A DNA stretch of 64,000 bases, taken from assembly GCA_021234155.1 (NCBI GenBank), contig JAJEKV010000001.1, positions 31,880,177-31,944,176 of the forward strand. The letters run 5' to 3'. This DNA is from Isoetes taiwanensis (lineage: Eukaryota > Streptophyta > Lycopodiopsida > Isoetales > Isoetaceae). The translations under genes were made by a program, and so were the position numbers. Shown here piece by piece: positions 25,026 to 36,559 of the stretch. The notes beneath the pieces were generated by a model that did no database searches, was not told the origin of the DNA, and saw only the letters and a program-made list of their open reading frames with translations. Each line of letters starts with the position of its first letter. Position 1 is the first letter of the stretch.

Positions 25026-26425
25026 CGCTGGTCGCGCCTCTCACTGCTGCAAATTTAGATACTCATGTGAATGCTGCATAACAGAGATTTAAGTCTTGCT
25101 GAAAGAGCATTCCAAGCTTTTCTTAATAAGAGCATTGTTATAAGAACCTTCTCCGACGAATTAACAGCGTTCTCTCATTTCTGCTTTTTCTGCAGTATTT
25201 AATTTTTGTGGAACGGCCTTCAAGGAGCTTCTCAGGCAGACTGCATCAATGCCACCCTCAAAACCCCAACACAAAACAATCAAATAATTATAGCTATCAG
25301 CTTCTTTGACAATGATAGTGACAACAGGCAGATGCACGGAGATATTAAGTCTTCATATAATGGGATGTTTGGTAGAGATCTGTAAACGGATGTTTGTGAG
25401 GCACTTTTTGACCCATTACAGGGGCAAATTACGAGACAGACAGCAGCAATGCACAAGCAGATTTGTACATCTCCTACTGTTTCAAGCAAAGCAAAATGAA
25501 TATGCCTCGAATGGAACAGTAGATTTAGGCAAGTAAACCAATAACTAAGATTGAAACAAAAGGTACAACAGGTATTATATTGAGAATAATGGAACAAAGG
25601 CATCCAAAAAATTAAGCAAGAAAACAAGCTGACATTTGCAAATAATAAGGCTATAATAGAAAATATGTTAGAACAGAAAAGAGATCAATATCTTATTTTT
25701 TTTTTTTTTTTTTAAGGAAAGAACACGTATTCCCAATACCTACGAAGCATTTAATATAAATCTTTCATATATGCACAATTCCGAAAAAGCATGCGTTAGA
25801 AATTTATATCCTTTCCTCTCATATATGTATGATTCAGAGACTCTACAGGGTAATAAAAATAATTATAAATTTATATCCTTCAAGAAGCCAAATTATGCAT
25901 GTAGCCTTAACTTTGGAACCTAAGCTTTGCTGAAATCTGAAGCAACCATGCACATGAAGCAATCAGTCTAAACACCTAGGGTGGATAACCTTGTTATTAA
26001 TTCTCCTTTTTCTTGAGCAACTAGCCAGCACAGGGGTCAAATAACTAATTGCTATTATACATTGTAACAGTGGCTAGTATCTCCTAAGAAAAGGATCATG
26101 TCTTCAAGACCAACGGTTTTGTTCTTGAGCGGCTATTTTCTCAATTATTTGGGAGAAATAAAAGAAATCACTCATGGAATCGGATGTGTTCCACGTTTTC
26201 TTTAGAAAACGAGGACGACCACAAAAACAAAGATCAAAATCTATAACGAAAACAAAGTCTTCTTGAGTTTTAAACAAAACAACCCTAAAGAGAGTCATGA
26301 TGTTTCGACAAATTTCAACCATGGCAAATTTGATTTAAGCAGCGTTTTTAAATGGTTAGCAGACAGCAAGGCAATCGCCTATGTTTCTTATTGGGAACTC
26401 GCATACCTTTCATAGAGAGACTTCT
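25026..26425. other. No recognised gene; poly-T tract
   Basis: This is unique sequence after the tandem duplication. It contains a T-rich run of about 20 bases at 25,695-25,714 and short frames without recognisable motifs. A purine/pyrimidine-balanced, AT-rich stretch leads to the TIM23 relic. Confidence 0.4.
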
Positions 26426-26941
26426 TCAAATGGGCAAATACCTTTTACATGCTTGTTTGCCAGCAACAATACCACCAGCAGCAATTCCACCAAGAGCCCC
26501 AGCAATCGCTACAATCCGAGGGCCAGCAGCAGCCTTACAGAATGCACCAGTTCCAAGCCCTGCCATTACAGGATTCAAGACATCATCTATACCCCTCAGA
26601 TTATATGCTCCACTTTCCATGCCCGCATATAAGAGGACCAGTGTGGCCAGATGCGTCAAGAACTCTGTTTACCCGAAGTTTTAAAGTATCCCCTTCTTCT
26701 CGCGATCTAATTCCATCAATCAAACCCTTCATACCGCCCAATACAGCGCCTCCAAGGTATCCACAAAAGACCTTCTCTGGAATGTTGCCTCCTCTGTAAA
26801 CAGAAACTCAGGAGTTGTGGGAAGACGGTAGAGATTTTCCATTGACCTGTGCTCCGATCCGCCATAGAGATCAGAAGAGTAAGGGTTGTAGTAGCGCCGG
26901 CTCTCTGACCTGCTTTCGTCGCGCCCACTTCCACTGTACAT
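26426..26941 (-). pseudogene. TIM23: TIM23-like mitochondrial import channel gene, two internal deletions
   Basis: Plant TIM23 is the pore subunit of the inner-membrane TIM23 preprotein translocase. Reading leftwards from Met at 26,941 I see R-R-Y-Y-N-P-Y, L-Y-R-L-P-T-T-P-E-F-L-F-T-E-E, then G-Y-L-G-G-A-V-L-G-G-M-K-G-L-I-D-G, D-T-L-K-L-R-V-N-R-V-L, then A-G-M-E-S-G, A-G-L-G-T-G-A and the C-terminal K-R-Y-L-P-I stop. That order matches the family from memory. Two short segments are missing, each about 10-13 residues: one between T-F-Q-R-R-S and C-G-Y-L-G-G near 26,785, and one after G-H-T-G near 26,640. Each also shifts the frame. There is no intron, as in Arabidopsis TIM23 genes. It is most likely a pseudogene; an assembly error is the alternative. 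Confidence 0.8.
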
Positions 26942-27449
26942 TTCCGCGCTCTCTCTCCCCCCCACCCTAACCCTAACATACTTGCACCATTTTAGCTTAC
27001 GTGCAAGCACCGGGATTGCCACGCGCACAGCATATCCGCTATTCAATGATTCCCGCCGTATATATCTAGATGCACACTAGTTTAGAAATAAGATGGATCT
27101 CCAATTGGATCTTTCTAAGGCCACGTTCCCATGAAACAGACAGTTGCCATGTTCATGTTCATATTTAACTTCAAAATATCAGGTCAACTTCCAAGGCTAG
27201 CTTGGATTTTTCAGAAATGGAGGGGGGTTTCTGAACTCTCCGGTTACTTGTCTTGAATCTTGAGTCCGGTCGGAGGCGCATGGGAACGTAGCCTAAGGGC
27301 ACGTTAGCATGACACTGACTTGACAGAGTTGGTTTATTATTAATTATAAAAGACAAGTACAAGACCACATGCTTGCTAAGATCAAGACATGAAGAAACAA
27401 TAAGCATTACAGCATAGTCACTATAGTGAAAACACTATAGAGAATATTT
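26942..27449. other. Upstream flank of the TIM23 relic; nothing recognised
   Basis: The minus-strand frame extends upstream of the chosen Met to 27,046, but those residues lack TIM23 similarity, so the internal Met at 26,941 is preferred. The rest is AT-rich with no gene that I can name. Confidence 0.35.
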
Positions 27450-28560
27450 TGTCTAGGAAGCCCACGGATAGAGTTTATGATTTCAAAGAAATCACAAAAA
27501 CAAGTAATATTAGTAGGCATAAGGTATTAAGCAATTTTCGATCACTTGAGAGCAGCAATACAACACCCCCTGGTAGAAACAGTCTCGTTCCATATAGACA
27601 TTTAAAAATAGCAGCACTGCATCGTGAATCTCCTCATGATTTTGGAGTCCAAATCTGTTCACAAAAGAATCTAACACAAAATAGTGAAACAAGTTAAAAT
27701 TTTGGATTTGAGCATACCATAACAGTTTGTGAACAAAGGATTTAACTTGATCAGAGTTGATTTCCCATTTGTTCATAGCTTTGCAGAGGTCCTCGTTATG
27801 ATTTAAGACCTTGTAAATTGTATTAACCTTGTAGCCGGTTTTCCCATCTATATTCCGTTCCTTTCATTCAAAGAGGAGTAGTAATTGGTAAAAGGAAAGA
27901 TTGCGAGACAATCCTTTTATGTGAATGAAGATCTTTTTTGTCGGATGAAGAGCCACGAATAATAGATCTAAGTCCGGGTCCAAGAAATTAATGTTTGATG
28001 AGATCTTTCACATAGATAAAGCTTGCATGTGACCATTTTTTATAAATTCTAGGGTGCTTGATTGATAAGAAAGTGGAGCGCGTGATCAGCCAGAATAGAG
28101 TTCCAGAAAATAGGCATATTTTGGTGGAGCTGCTTAGCTGAGGCAAAGCTATAGATAGGAGAGATAACATTCTAGGCCTTGACAAGATTATACATAAGGA
28201 GGGAGATATTCAGGGCAGGTTTCAACTTGGCAAAAGCAGAATTATGAAGCAAATGCCAAATTGTAGGATGACCATGAGGATAACTTTTATTGCTCCAGTA
28301 TCTAATGAAAGTCGAGGCTGGAGATTGAACACAAAACAAGGCTTTCTATATGAACCTACATGCCAAAGATTGGGCTTAAAGATGAATGTTTTTACATCCT
28401 AGATCTCCATAATATTTGGATCTGCAAACTGAGTCCCACTGAACCAGATGCTTGCCATTCCAAATGAAGTTTCTCAAAACTTTCTCAAGTTCTCTGTAAA
28501 TGAGTGTAAGAGCCACCAATTCTAGTCAAGCTGGGATCCCAGAGGGCGTTGATACTCGAA
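27450..28560 (-). pseudogene. Probable LINE (non-LTR) relic, 3' ORF2 portion
   Basis: Minus-strand fragments read like the region between reverse transcriptase and the zinc-binding tail of a LINE ORF2. A segment I-F-W-N-S-I-L is followed by K-W-S-H-A-x-F-I-Y-V-K-D-L-I, and further on by W-E-I-N, L-L-W-Y-A-Q-I and F-V-L-D-S-F-V-N-R-F-G-L-Q. Stops and shifts break it into pieces (27,988-28,185 and 27,510-27,776 are the longest). No RT catalytic box is visible. The assignment is tentative and rests on pattern memory of LINE C-terminal regions. Confidence 0.35.
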
Positions 28561-28904
28561 TTCATAGAGAGAGGCATTCCAAGGAGCTTAGTTCTTGTAG
28601 AGTAGATAGGACCTTGATGCATGCTATATTCCGTTGATAAGAATTACCAATTATTAATTTCTTGTCTATATTCCAAATTTAGCGCTATTTAAGTGTCCAA
28701 CTTTTTTGTTAGATTTGTAGTTGCTGTCCAACCAACATTGGAAGGAGCGCGAAGATGATACATAGAGCTGATAAAGTACTTGCCTCGAATTCGTCTCAAC
28801 TCCATAGTGTCCTTTCCATAAACACCCATTCCCATAAGAAAAAACCATTTCTCTGCCATCTTCTCTCGCATTGACATATCCCATCTAGAAAGAAGGAAGC
28901 TTGC

Positions 28905-29345
28905 TTGAATATATAGCACAGTTACAGGGGTTCCAGGGGGATTTGATGTGGATGCATAGATCACTATTCCTGAGACCATAGACCACACCCCTAACACAAT
29001 TGATAGGAGTTCGAGTCTCCGTATTTCATATCCTAAAACCTTAGGTGAACCTGTACAGAGATGAGTCCCTGTATTTCATATTCCAAAACCTTAAGCGAAC
29101 CTGTCTTTCATATTTCAAAATCATAGGCATAATCGAAACGAGAGGCACCCAAAGGCCCTAACATACGCTCTGGGCCATAGGATAGAAGGATCCTTCGATC
29201 AAGGTTGTCTAGGGTGCACTTCGTCTAGAATATGTAGCATAATCACAGGGGGTTCCAGGAGGATTTGATGTGTATGCATAAATTACCATTCCTGAAATCA
29301 TAGACCACACTCCTAACACAATTGAATGGGTTATTATAGAAGAAA
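28905..29345. repeat. Dispersed repeat family, first cluster
   Basis: A block with CAGGGGGTTCCAGG, then GATTTGATGTG, then ATTCCTGAAATCATAGACC occurs at about 28,915-29,005 and again at 29,230-29,335, so the unit is about 325 bp. Related copies occur at 31,950-31,985 (partial), 32,513-32,580 and 32,750-32,980. No coding potential is seen. It flanks the DGAT2 relic on both sides. Confidence 0.7.
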
Positions 29346-30065
29346 AAATTTAGATTCAATAGAAAAATTAAGCGAGTTAGCTCCCGGGGGCTTCACCCCT
29401 TTATATAGAGCATATGGCATGTGCGTGCAAGGGGTGTGAAACCCCCTCAGATAATGACTTTTTTGGGCGAAACCCCCAACCATACATTACATATGAATTT
29501 TAATTTTTGGCCCCTTATCCGTACATGTACTCCAGTCCCAACTAGCAATCCATATACCCTTTCCCATACATATACTGGATACCATAAGAAAAGTCCTAGC
29601 CCTTGTAGCACATATGGTAACACATCATTTTTTGAATATTTTTTTAGTCATTACAAGGGCTAGCTAAGCTAGTTCGACCGAGAGAAGTCTTTGGTTGGAT
29701 TAAATTTTTGATCCACACAACGAGATGTTTGTGCGGATAAAGTGGAGGGACACGTGGATGAGAAAAGTTTCACCCTCGAGTTAGGCAAGCCTGTTAAGCT
29801 AAACACCACAATGGACACAACCTTTACAAAGAATAAATACATCACAAGAACATTTATCCTCCCGAACCATAACAGAAGAAAGAATCTAACACAGCATGCA
29901 CAAACAAAAGTTTTTATCAATATGTAGAGGAGTATAAATTGTAGGCATTTCAACCATTTTCTGAAAATAGTTCACTAAGCATATGATCTTGTCCAGACCT
30001 GTACATAAACTAACAGTCTTATGTCAGCACTACCCCAAACAAATAGTTGAACATCATGACTTGAT

Positions 30066-31087
30066 TCAGGGAATACAGCAGGCAGATTCTCTTCGGCAAG
30101 CTAGATAAAGTGAAACAATGTTATGGAATAACCCTGCAGCAGTTAATATACATGAAGTATTGTATCTTTGAATCCCTGCCGGTGCCTTGTGCTTGTGATC
30201 TGACTCCTCAATAGCTTGTATAAACTTTGAAAGCACAGCAGCAACCTGAAGCAACAGATAAGAAAATTACTTGTGAATGAAATCTACAAAAGCTAAGACA
30301 AATTAAATTACCTCATCTTTATCGGGGAGGATTTTTGTCACTTCAATGGGGCTCCCAACAAAGAATGTATAATGGTCGCCTATATGGAACAGGAGATCTG
30401 AAAACAAATTTACACATGTCTTTAACTACTTTGAAGTGGAAATTCCTACTTAAACAACATGGAGGATGAATAATGGCAATATGATGTTACATACCCATGT
30501 CTTCTCCAAAATATCAAGGGAGTAAATTTAAGTGCTCTTGAGACCCATAAATAGAATTTTCCTCTTGGCTTCCACCAGCTGTATACATCAGTCTAGAAAA
30601 CAACATTGAAATCCATTGTTTTGGCATAGCTCCCAGAACTCATCACAACTTAATACAATATGAAAAAAGTCCCATAATAATTTCAAACATTTATTGCATA
30701 CTAAATTACTCACTTGTTCTTTTCCTTGCTTTTGACTAGAGCCCCTGAAATAACTAGCAATAGAATACCTGGCCAAAATAGAAGACAGGTACCAACGGTG
30801 CTCCAGTTTCAATAGCAACCCGAACAAACCCATATCGTTGTTTCAAAAATGCTACATGAAGGATGAATTCAGAAAGTCTTAGAAGAATAGTTAGCACAAT
30901 AATAGCTAATGTAGGTTTCTCATTATCTGACCTCATATCCAGATTCCATATAAAAGATTTCCTGAACACCACCAGGCACAACAACACAGGAACAACCATC
31001 GTTCAGGAGTTGTGTAAAGACTTTCCTTGACGCAGGAACAGAACCCATCCATGTCCAGATGTGGCGCAATATTGGTGTAGCAAGGGC
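30066..31087 (-). pseudogene. DGAT2-like acyltransferase, 5'-truncated
   Basis: DGAT2 makes triacylglycerol from diacylglycerol and acyl-CoA at the endoplasmic reticulum. Minus-strand exons readable by splice signals are 31,087-30,932 ([23 protein letters not shown]), about 30,858-30,769 ([20 protein letters not shown]), 30,592-30,495 ([15 protein letters not shown]), 30,397-30,312 (S-P-V-P-Y-R-R-P, then V-G-S-P-I-E-V-T-K) and 30,245-30,066. The exon at 30,397 holds a frameshift between its two motifs. The N-terminal half, including the catalytic H-P-H-G-type segment and the membrane anchor, is not found upstream, so the gene is partial. The second exon lacks a clean in-phase acceptor. Other DAGAT-domain enzymes are possible. 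Confidence 0.7.
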
Positions 31088-32350
31088 CTTCCAGAAAACA
31101 CATATGATGTTACGAATGAATAACAGAAGACATGAAGCAAGCTGCTTGCCAACATGGTTTCAAACACAACTGAAACAGTAATATAGAACATGAAATGAAA
31201 CGCTGGCACCTTTTGGCAACTATTGGCCAAAGAGGCTAAGATATACAGCAAACTCATGTAACACAGGACAAAATCATAAGCTGGATTTCATCCGCAAAGG
31301 GAAAAGATTACAGAAATAAGTCATAGGAACCATATATTGAAGCCCAATTAAAAAAGCAGAGCTATATTATTCAGGTATTCATATAACTTATCTTACAGAA
31401 TTCGATCTGCCATACTTTGGGTTTTACCAGCATTAAGATTAAAACATATAATTTCACAGACCTGATTAGGAGATCCACGTCCAGCCATACTTTGCATAGC
31501 TCCGCCATTACTAGGCTTTCGGCTGAAACTTCCTTATACCCCTGAAGCTTCCTGAAGCCCTATACCCCTACCCGGATCCATGCGGGAGCGCCATTTCCCG
31601 CCCACCACCCCCTTCCGTTTGGAGTACTCCAAATTCTTGGTTTTCCGTACAGCCAACCCATACGTCTACGGACCCCCTAGGCAATAAAAAACCCCCCTAC
31701 CAGTCACGATGTTGGTCCATACTGGTTCAACATGGTGAAGTCCCCGGGAGTTAGCTTGCTGGTTGCATTGATAAAAGCATACTTATTAGGATAGTGGATT
31801 ATTTTGATGGGTTCGGGTCTTCGCATTTCATATTCTAAAACTTTAGATGAACCCATATAGAGATGAATTTCTGTATTTCATACTCCAAAACCTTAGGCGA
31901 ACTTGTATTTCATATTTCAAAATTATAGGCACCCCCAGTCATAAATATATAGCACAATAACAGGGGGTTCCAGGGGGATTTGATATAAAGGGGTTAAACC
32001 TTCAAGAGAGCTCTTATTCAGTGTCATGGGCGAGCTTGGGGGTTTAACCCCTTTAACCGGGAGGTTCGAGGCAATTTTGCCTCTAATTCACCCCTTCTTA
32101 TATTGCTTTTGCTTCTTTGCTGCAGGGCCGAGCTGTTCTTCCACAAACATATGGACTAGCTAGTCAAGCCGACAGGATACCTTATTTAGCGCTCTGATTG
32201 AGGCAAAGTGATCACAGATTTAGATCACAGATTTCCTTGCTGCACACAGGAGCTTGCAGGCTTAGTCATGCAGAAGCTTTACACAGGCAAACTGCAGGGC
32301 AGAAGCTTGTAGTGCTGCAAAAGCTTGTAGTCGCAAAAGCTTGCAGTGCT
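31088..32350. other. Former DGAT2 upstream region; repeat fragments
   Basis: No earlier DGAT2 exon could be identified. A partial copy of the dispersed repeat lies at 31,800-31,985. The remainder holds short frames without recognisable motifs. Confidence 0.4.
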
Positions 32351-32414
32351 GCCTGTCTATCATGCCGTCTGCCTATTTATCATGACTACTGCCTGTTTAT
32401 CATGATAAACAGGC
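32351..32414. repeat. Three 20-bp tandem units ending in a 24-bp palindrome
   Basis: Three consecutive 20-mers share the pattern GCCTRTYTATCATG plus six bases (32,351-32,410). The last runs into a perfect 24-bp palindrome at 32,391-32,414, centred on ATCATGAT. Just upstream, AAGCTTG-TAG/CAG words repeat at 32,270-32,350. Confidence 0.85.
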
Positions 32415-32512
32415 CGATGCCTGATTATCTAGCTGTGACAACTAATTACGGCTAATCACTGATCCAGATCCAACGGTTAGGATCTAAAATTGCCGAGGAC
32501 CTACTGGTTAAG

Positions 32513-32980
32513 GACGTAAAAATGACAATTCCTGAAATCATAAACCATATTCCCAAAAACAATTGAATGGGTTGTTATAACAAAAAACATAGATTTAAGG
32601 TAAAAAATAATCACGTTAGCTCACTGGTTATATTGGTGAAAGTAGTCTTATTAGGTCGTTGAGTTATTATGGTAGAGGTTCGAGCTCTCATATTCATATT
32701 CTACAATCTTGAGCAAAGACGTATAGAGACTCGATACTTGGTCAAAATTTTAGGCGAACTCGTATTTTATATTTCAAAAAGCGAAATGAGAGGTGCCCAG
32801 ATGCCCCAACATACGATCTGGGCCATAGGATCGATGGATCTGAGGGTGCACCTCGTTTAGAATATGTAGCACAATAACAGGGGGTTCCAAGGGGATTTGA
32901 TATGAATGTAAAAATGACAATTCCTGAAACCATAAACCATATCTCCAAAATAATTGAATGGGTTGTTATAAAAAAAAATA
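32513..32980. repeat. Dispersed repeat family, second cluster
   Basis: At 32,750-32,980 the sequence follows the same order as 29,090-29,335 (GGGCCATAGGAT, then GGGTGCAC, then GGGGGTTCCA, then ATTGAATGGGTTGTTATA). A partial copy precedes it at 32,513-32,580. It is the same family as 28.9-29.3 kb. Confidence 0.7.
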
Positions 32981-33224
32981 GATTTAAGGTAAAAATTAAT
33001 CACGTTCGCTCATTGGTTATATTGATCAAATAGTCTTATTAGGACGTTGAATTATTTTGGACCAGACCACCTTGACCAATGCGCCCTCCTGCACCTCCTC
33101 TATAATAATCCAAAGGAAATTCTTGACTCTAATAATAGCTAGATCTAAAGCATTTTCAACACTCTAAGACTCTAGATCATGAGTTCAATGCTTTGGTGTT
33201 GAGAAACAAGCCTCCTATGTTTGG

Positions 33225-33297
33225 GTGGACAAGCTAGGGATCGAACCCAAGACCTCTTGCTTGCAAGCCAAGTACTCTACCACTGAGTTACGAGCCC
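33225..33297 (-). other. tRNA-like segment inside TRIM LTR, left copy
   Basis: Read on the minus strand it has a D-arm/A-box-like TAACTCAGTGGTAGAGT, an anticodon-loop-like CTTGCAA (would be UGC, Ala) and a T-arm/B-box GGTTCGATCCC at tRNA spacing. The acceptor stem pairs poorly, so it is not a working tRNA gene. Internal Pol III boxes may persist. Confidence 0.55.
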
Positions 33298-33544
33298 TTT
33301 GATGGACTTTCGGCACTAGTCCATTAAGTCATTCTTTATGTGTGCCCATTATACATACTCCAACATTCCCACTTAAATGGGCACACCAATCCATTCCACC
33401 ACTGTGGAAGTTGGGCTTTCCACTGGCCAAACTTTGCTCATTCTCATCCATACACCACTGGGAACTATTTCGGTGCGGTTAAGCACCCTCTACTTGAGAC
33501 CATGGCACTGATACCATGTTGAGAAATGAGTCTTCTATGATTGG

Positions 33545-33617
33545 ATGGACAGGCTGGGGATTGAACCAAGGACCTCTTGCTTGCAAGCCAAATACTCTAC
33601 CACTGAGTTACTGGCTC
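33545..33617 (-). other. tRNA-like segment inside TRIM LTR, right copy
   Basis: It has the same layout as the left copy: TAACTCAGTGGTAGAGT is kept, the loop CTTGCAA is kept, and the B-box has drifted to GGTTCAATCCC. The acceptor stem is again unpaired. Confidence 0.55.
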
Positions 33618-33685
33618 TTTGATGGGCTTTTGGCACTCCTCCACTGAATCATTCTTCATGTGTGCCCATTATAGATACTCCAACA

Positions 33686-36313
33686 TTATCCAACAAAGTG
33701 GCCGTCTCGACCTGCAATCTGGGAATATGGCTGTAGGCATTTTTACTCCAATACATGCAAACAAAAGGGATACCTATTGGATATTATATGGTCACATAAC
33801 ATTGCTCACGTGCAAAGATGAGTTCGTTAAGTCGTCCATGTGATTTTGTCTTTAGCGTTCTTTTGTAGAAAGCATATCTTGCATTCAAACCTAGTACTTC
33901 ATTTTGCCAGCGATTGAGCATAAATAGCAGCTTTGGATGATAAAAATATTTGAGATAAAGAATCATGGACTTTTTAGAACATTCCAAAATTATTTGGAAC
34001 ATTCTAAAACTTTAAGCAGATTCAGTCGCTAGGGACACGCTGATTGTGGCATATTGAGATCTCACGGAATACACTCTCTGCAACCACCATGCTATTACTC
34101 AAATAGTTGGGATAGGGTTAGGGTTTCCGAACATCTGGTCAACATTGTTATTAACAACATTAAAAATGCTATCCAGAGTTTTCTCAAAGCCCATATCCCG
34201 TATGTTTGAAACTTTGTTAGGTGCAGTGGCACTGGCTTTAATAGTCTCACCACCATGATGGCGCCTTTCAACTGCCTTACTTTCTGTATTTTTAGTGATA
34301 TTGGGTTTCATGGACATGAAAATGCGGAGTAATGGTCTAACTTGAAACCCCAAATCTAAACCTAAAAATATTTAACACAATGTTCTTTTCGCTCGTTGCC
34401 ATCTTGCGAAATAGTGTGATACACGTGCCTAAGAAGAGTTACAGTGGCAGGACTTCTTGGGTGTTGTAGATGGTGATGGTCAGTTTGTACAGCAGTAGAG
34501 TTGCAGTTTTTCTGTGAGTTTGTTATGGAGTGTCGAGGTATCGCTGTCTTCTTTGAGGCAGTTCTCCTTCCTCCTCACTTGCTTTGTAACATTACCATTC
34601 TTTTAATATATTGACGACACAGTTCTTCAAAAAAAAAAAAAGGAGTTACAGTGCAAAAGAGGCTTATGGACCTTTTCGTAAATGGCCTTTTTACACTGTG
34701 GTTACGTGTTAATATATTAAGGCATTAGAAAGCAAATCACAAGATATAAAGTACTTAAGACAAGGAACAAATAGTTTGAAATTCCCTTAATCTATAAGAA
34801 CATACAAGCTTTTAATCCATAAAAATATAAAAGGCCCTTATATTCTATTCTATTCTATTCTTATGAACATTTCCTCCTCTTGGCATCTAAATGCATCATA
34901 AGTGCCTAAATGGGGCCATGGTCCAAAAGAGGGCTTATACAACTTTCTTGTAAGTGGCCTTTTCGCACCGTGGCTAGGATGCGAATATATTAAGGCATTA
35001 AAAATTAAATGATTTACCTACTAAGAAAACAATAATTTGGAATTCCATTAATCATTAAGAATACAAAAGCTTTTAATCTTTATAAAATAATCTTTCTACT
35101 ACATTTTCTTCTCAGCATCTGGAGCTGTTTCACTTGCATCAAATGCTTCTAAATTGTCCTCATTTATTCCAGCTCCAATTGCATCAATCAAGCTCAAAAT
35201 TTCAGGGTTCATTTAAATACAGGACAAACGAAGTGTTTCTTTGTCCACTCCACTTAACTATAGTGCTGATTTATTTGCAAGCAATATGTTGAAGCCTCCA
35301 AAAACATATATAGCTACATCTCCGTCTACTACTACAACCCTATAATAATTCGTGGACAAAGGAATATGGTTGACCTCCTCTGCACAAGATGGAATATATT
35401 TATTGTGAAAGACAATAATTTCTCCCTTGTGAAGGTAGCCCATATAATGTGCAATACTAGGGCCACTCTTTCATTTCTTGTACGAAATGAGAACATGAAC
35501 ATACCTCTCTCTTGTGTAATAGAGAGCAGATGGCTTTGTTATCAACATGGAGGACTTCGTTCTACAAACTCAGATGCACTTTTGGAGGAATTGGAATTTT
35601 CGAACATGACATCTTTCACTTGCGTATGCCCCTTTTTAGTTTGTTGTAGCACTATTTTAAACGCATCCACTGAAGATCCATCACATGTAATATCTAGGAA
35701 CATTTCACTGAAAGTCAATAATTCTGCAGAGGTCTATGACATGCGCATACACCTGTCCTAATATCTCGTCCTCTCTCATCTCCGTCATTTGAGCTATATC
35801 AAGAAGTACTAAGTAGGGCTTTCACTTATGTGGATGGGATGTGCTTCTGATAAGTCCCAAGTAGACAACTTCTCCCATATTAGCCATAATGGCTTAAGCT
35901 AATTTAGCCCAAAATTTGTTTCAAAAATTTCTATGGTTTAGCTAAACTCTACAAATTTTATCACTTATGCGTCTAAGAGTTTGCTATACTTTCAAGATTT
36001 CCTAGACAAACTTTATGAAGTTCTTCTCTTCTTCATGATAATAAAGGTTGATATCTTAGCTAATAGAATCATAGCTTTCTATTCTATTCTTATTTGTTTT
36101 TATTTGTTATTATTCGCAATGTCTTGACAACAAATAAATATATGAAGCATAATATAAGCATGGATGATCAAATCATTCTATCAAAACAAGAAAATCATTT
36201 GTTTATGTATATGTTAAGATATCATGAGCAAGTTTTCACTTTCAGAGAGGGAGGATACATTAAATGTATTATCAAAAGTACAAATGGTCCAATGATAATA
36301 TTTTTTAAAATCA
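33686..36313. other. Intergenic with unassigned decayed minus-strand coding
   Basis: Minus-strand 34,099-34,353 (84 codons, ending N-P-N-P-I-P-T-I) is open but unrecognised. Minus-strand 35,443-35,100 reads like protein (G-Y-L-H-K-G-E-I-I-V, V-V-V-V-D-G-D-V-A, then after one stop S-G-V-D-K-E-T-L-R-L-S and D-A-I-G-A-G-I-N-E-D-N) and appears to be a decayed unknown gene. A plus-strand frame of 131 codons at 35,366-35,761 overlaps it and looks like its shadow. Near 33,971-34,009 there is an imperfect inverted repeat of TTTAGAACATTCC. Confidence 0.3.
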
Positions 36314-36340
36314 GGGTCTAAGCACAATATTGGGGGGCAA
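36314..36340 (+). repeat. Left terminal inverted repeat
   Basis: 27 bp, GGGTCTAAGC...TGGGGGGCAA, an exact inverse of the right end. Confidence 0.92.
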
Positions 36341-36559
36341 TTTTTTTGTCGCCGACATAGGGTGCTGGGGGGGTGCTTTATGCCTTTTTTTCCTAATTTT
36401 AGGGTCCATTAACGAAGAACAGCATCGAGCGCGAAAAAACTCGAGCAAATTAAGGAGAGATCGTAGCCCGCCAAGAATCTCTTCCCAAAATGTGGCTATC
36501 CCTCCAAATTCCAGTTTGCATTTGCTGTATTATCTTTCCTTCTTTTTTTTCAAGAACAG

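Larger units (their letters stand above)
33197..33685 (-). mobile_element. TRIM: miniature LTR element with tRNA-like LTRs
   Basis: Two direct repeats of exactly 169 bp (33,197-33,365 and 33,517-33,685) both begin TGTTGAGAAA and end TACTCCAACA, so the ends are TGTTG...CAACA. They flank a 151-bp interior. Directly abutting the right repeat, the minus strand reads TGGTATCAGTGCC, matching the usual initiator-methionine-tRNA primer site. Abutting the left repeat, the minus strand reads AGTGGGAA, a plausible polypurine tract. The element therefore runs on the minus strand. It has no coding capacity. No matching 5-bp target duplication is seen (flanks TTTGG and TTATC). The repeats differ at many bases, so it is old. 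Confidence 0.8.

Noticed and set aside
26352-26799. Overlapping plus-strand ORFs of 83-116 codons
   Set aside because: They are shadows of the TIM23 relic on the minus strand, which carries the recognisable motifs.
31440-31560. First exon of the DGAT2-like gene on the minus strand
   Set aside because: A short frame ending at a GT donor exists, but its residues do not resemble any DGAT2 N-terminal segment and the essential middle exons are missing.
33225-33297. Functional tRNA-Ala(UGC) gene on the minus strand
   Set aside because: The D- and T-arm motifs are good, but the acceptor stem does not pair and the unit is duplicated inside an LTR. It is better described as a tRNA-like LTR component.
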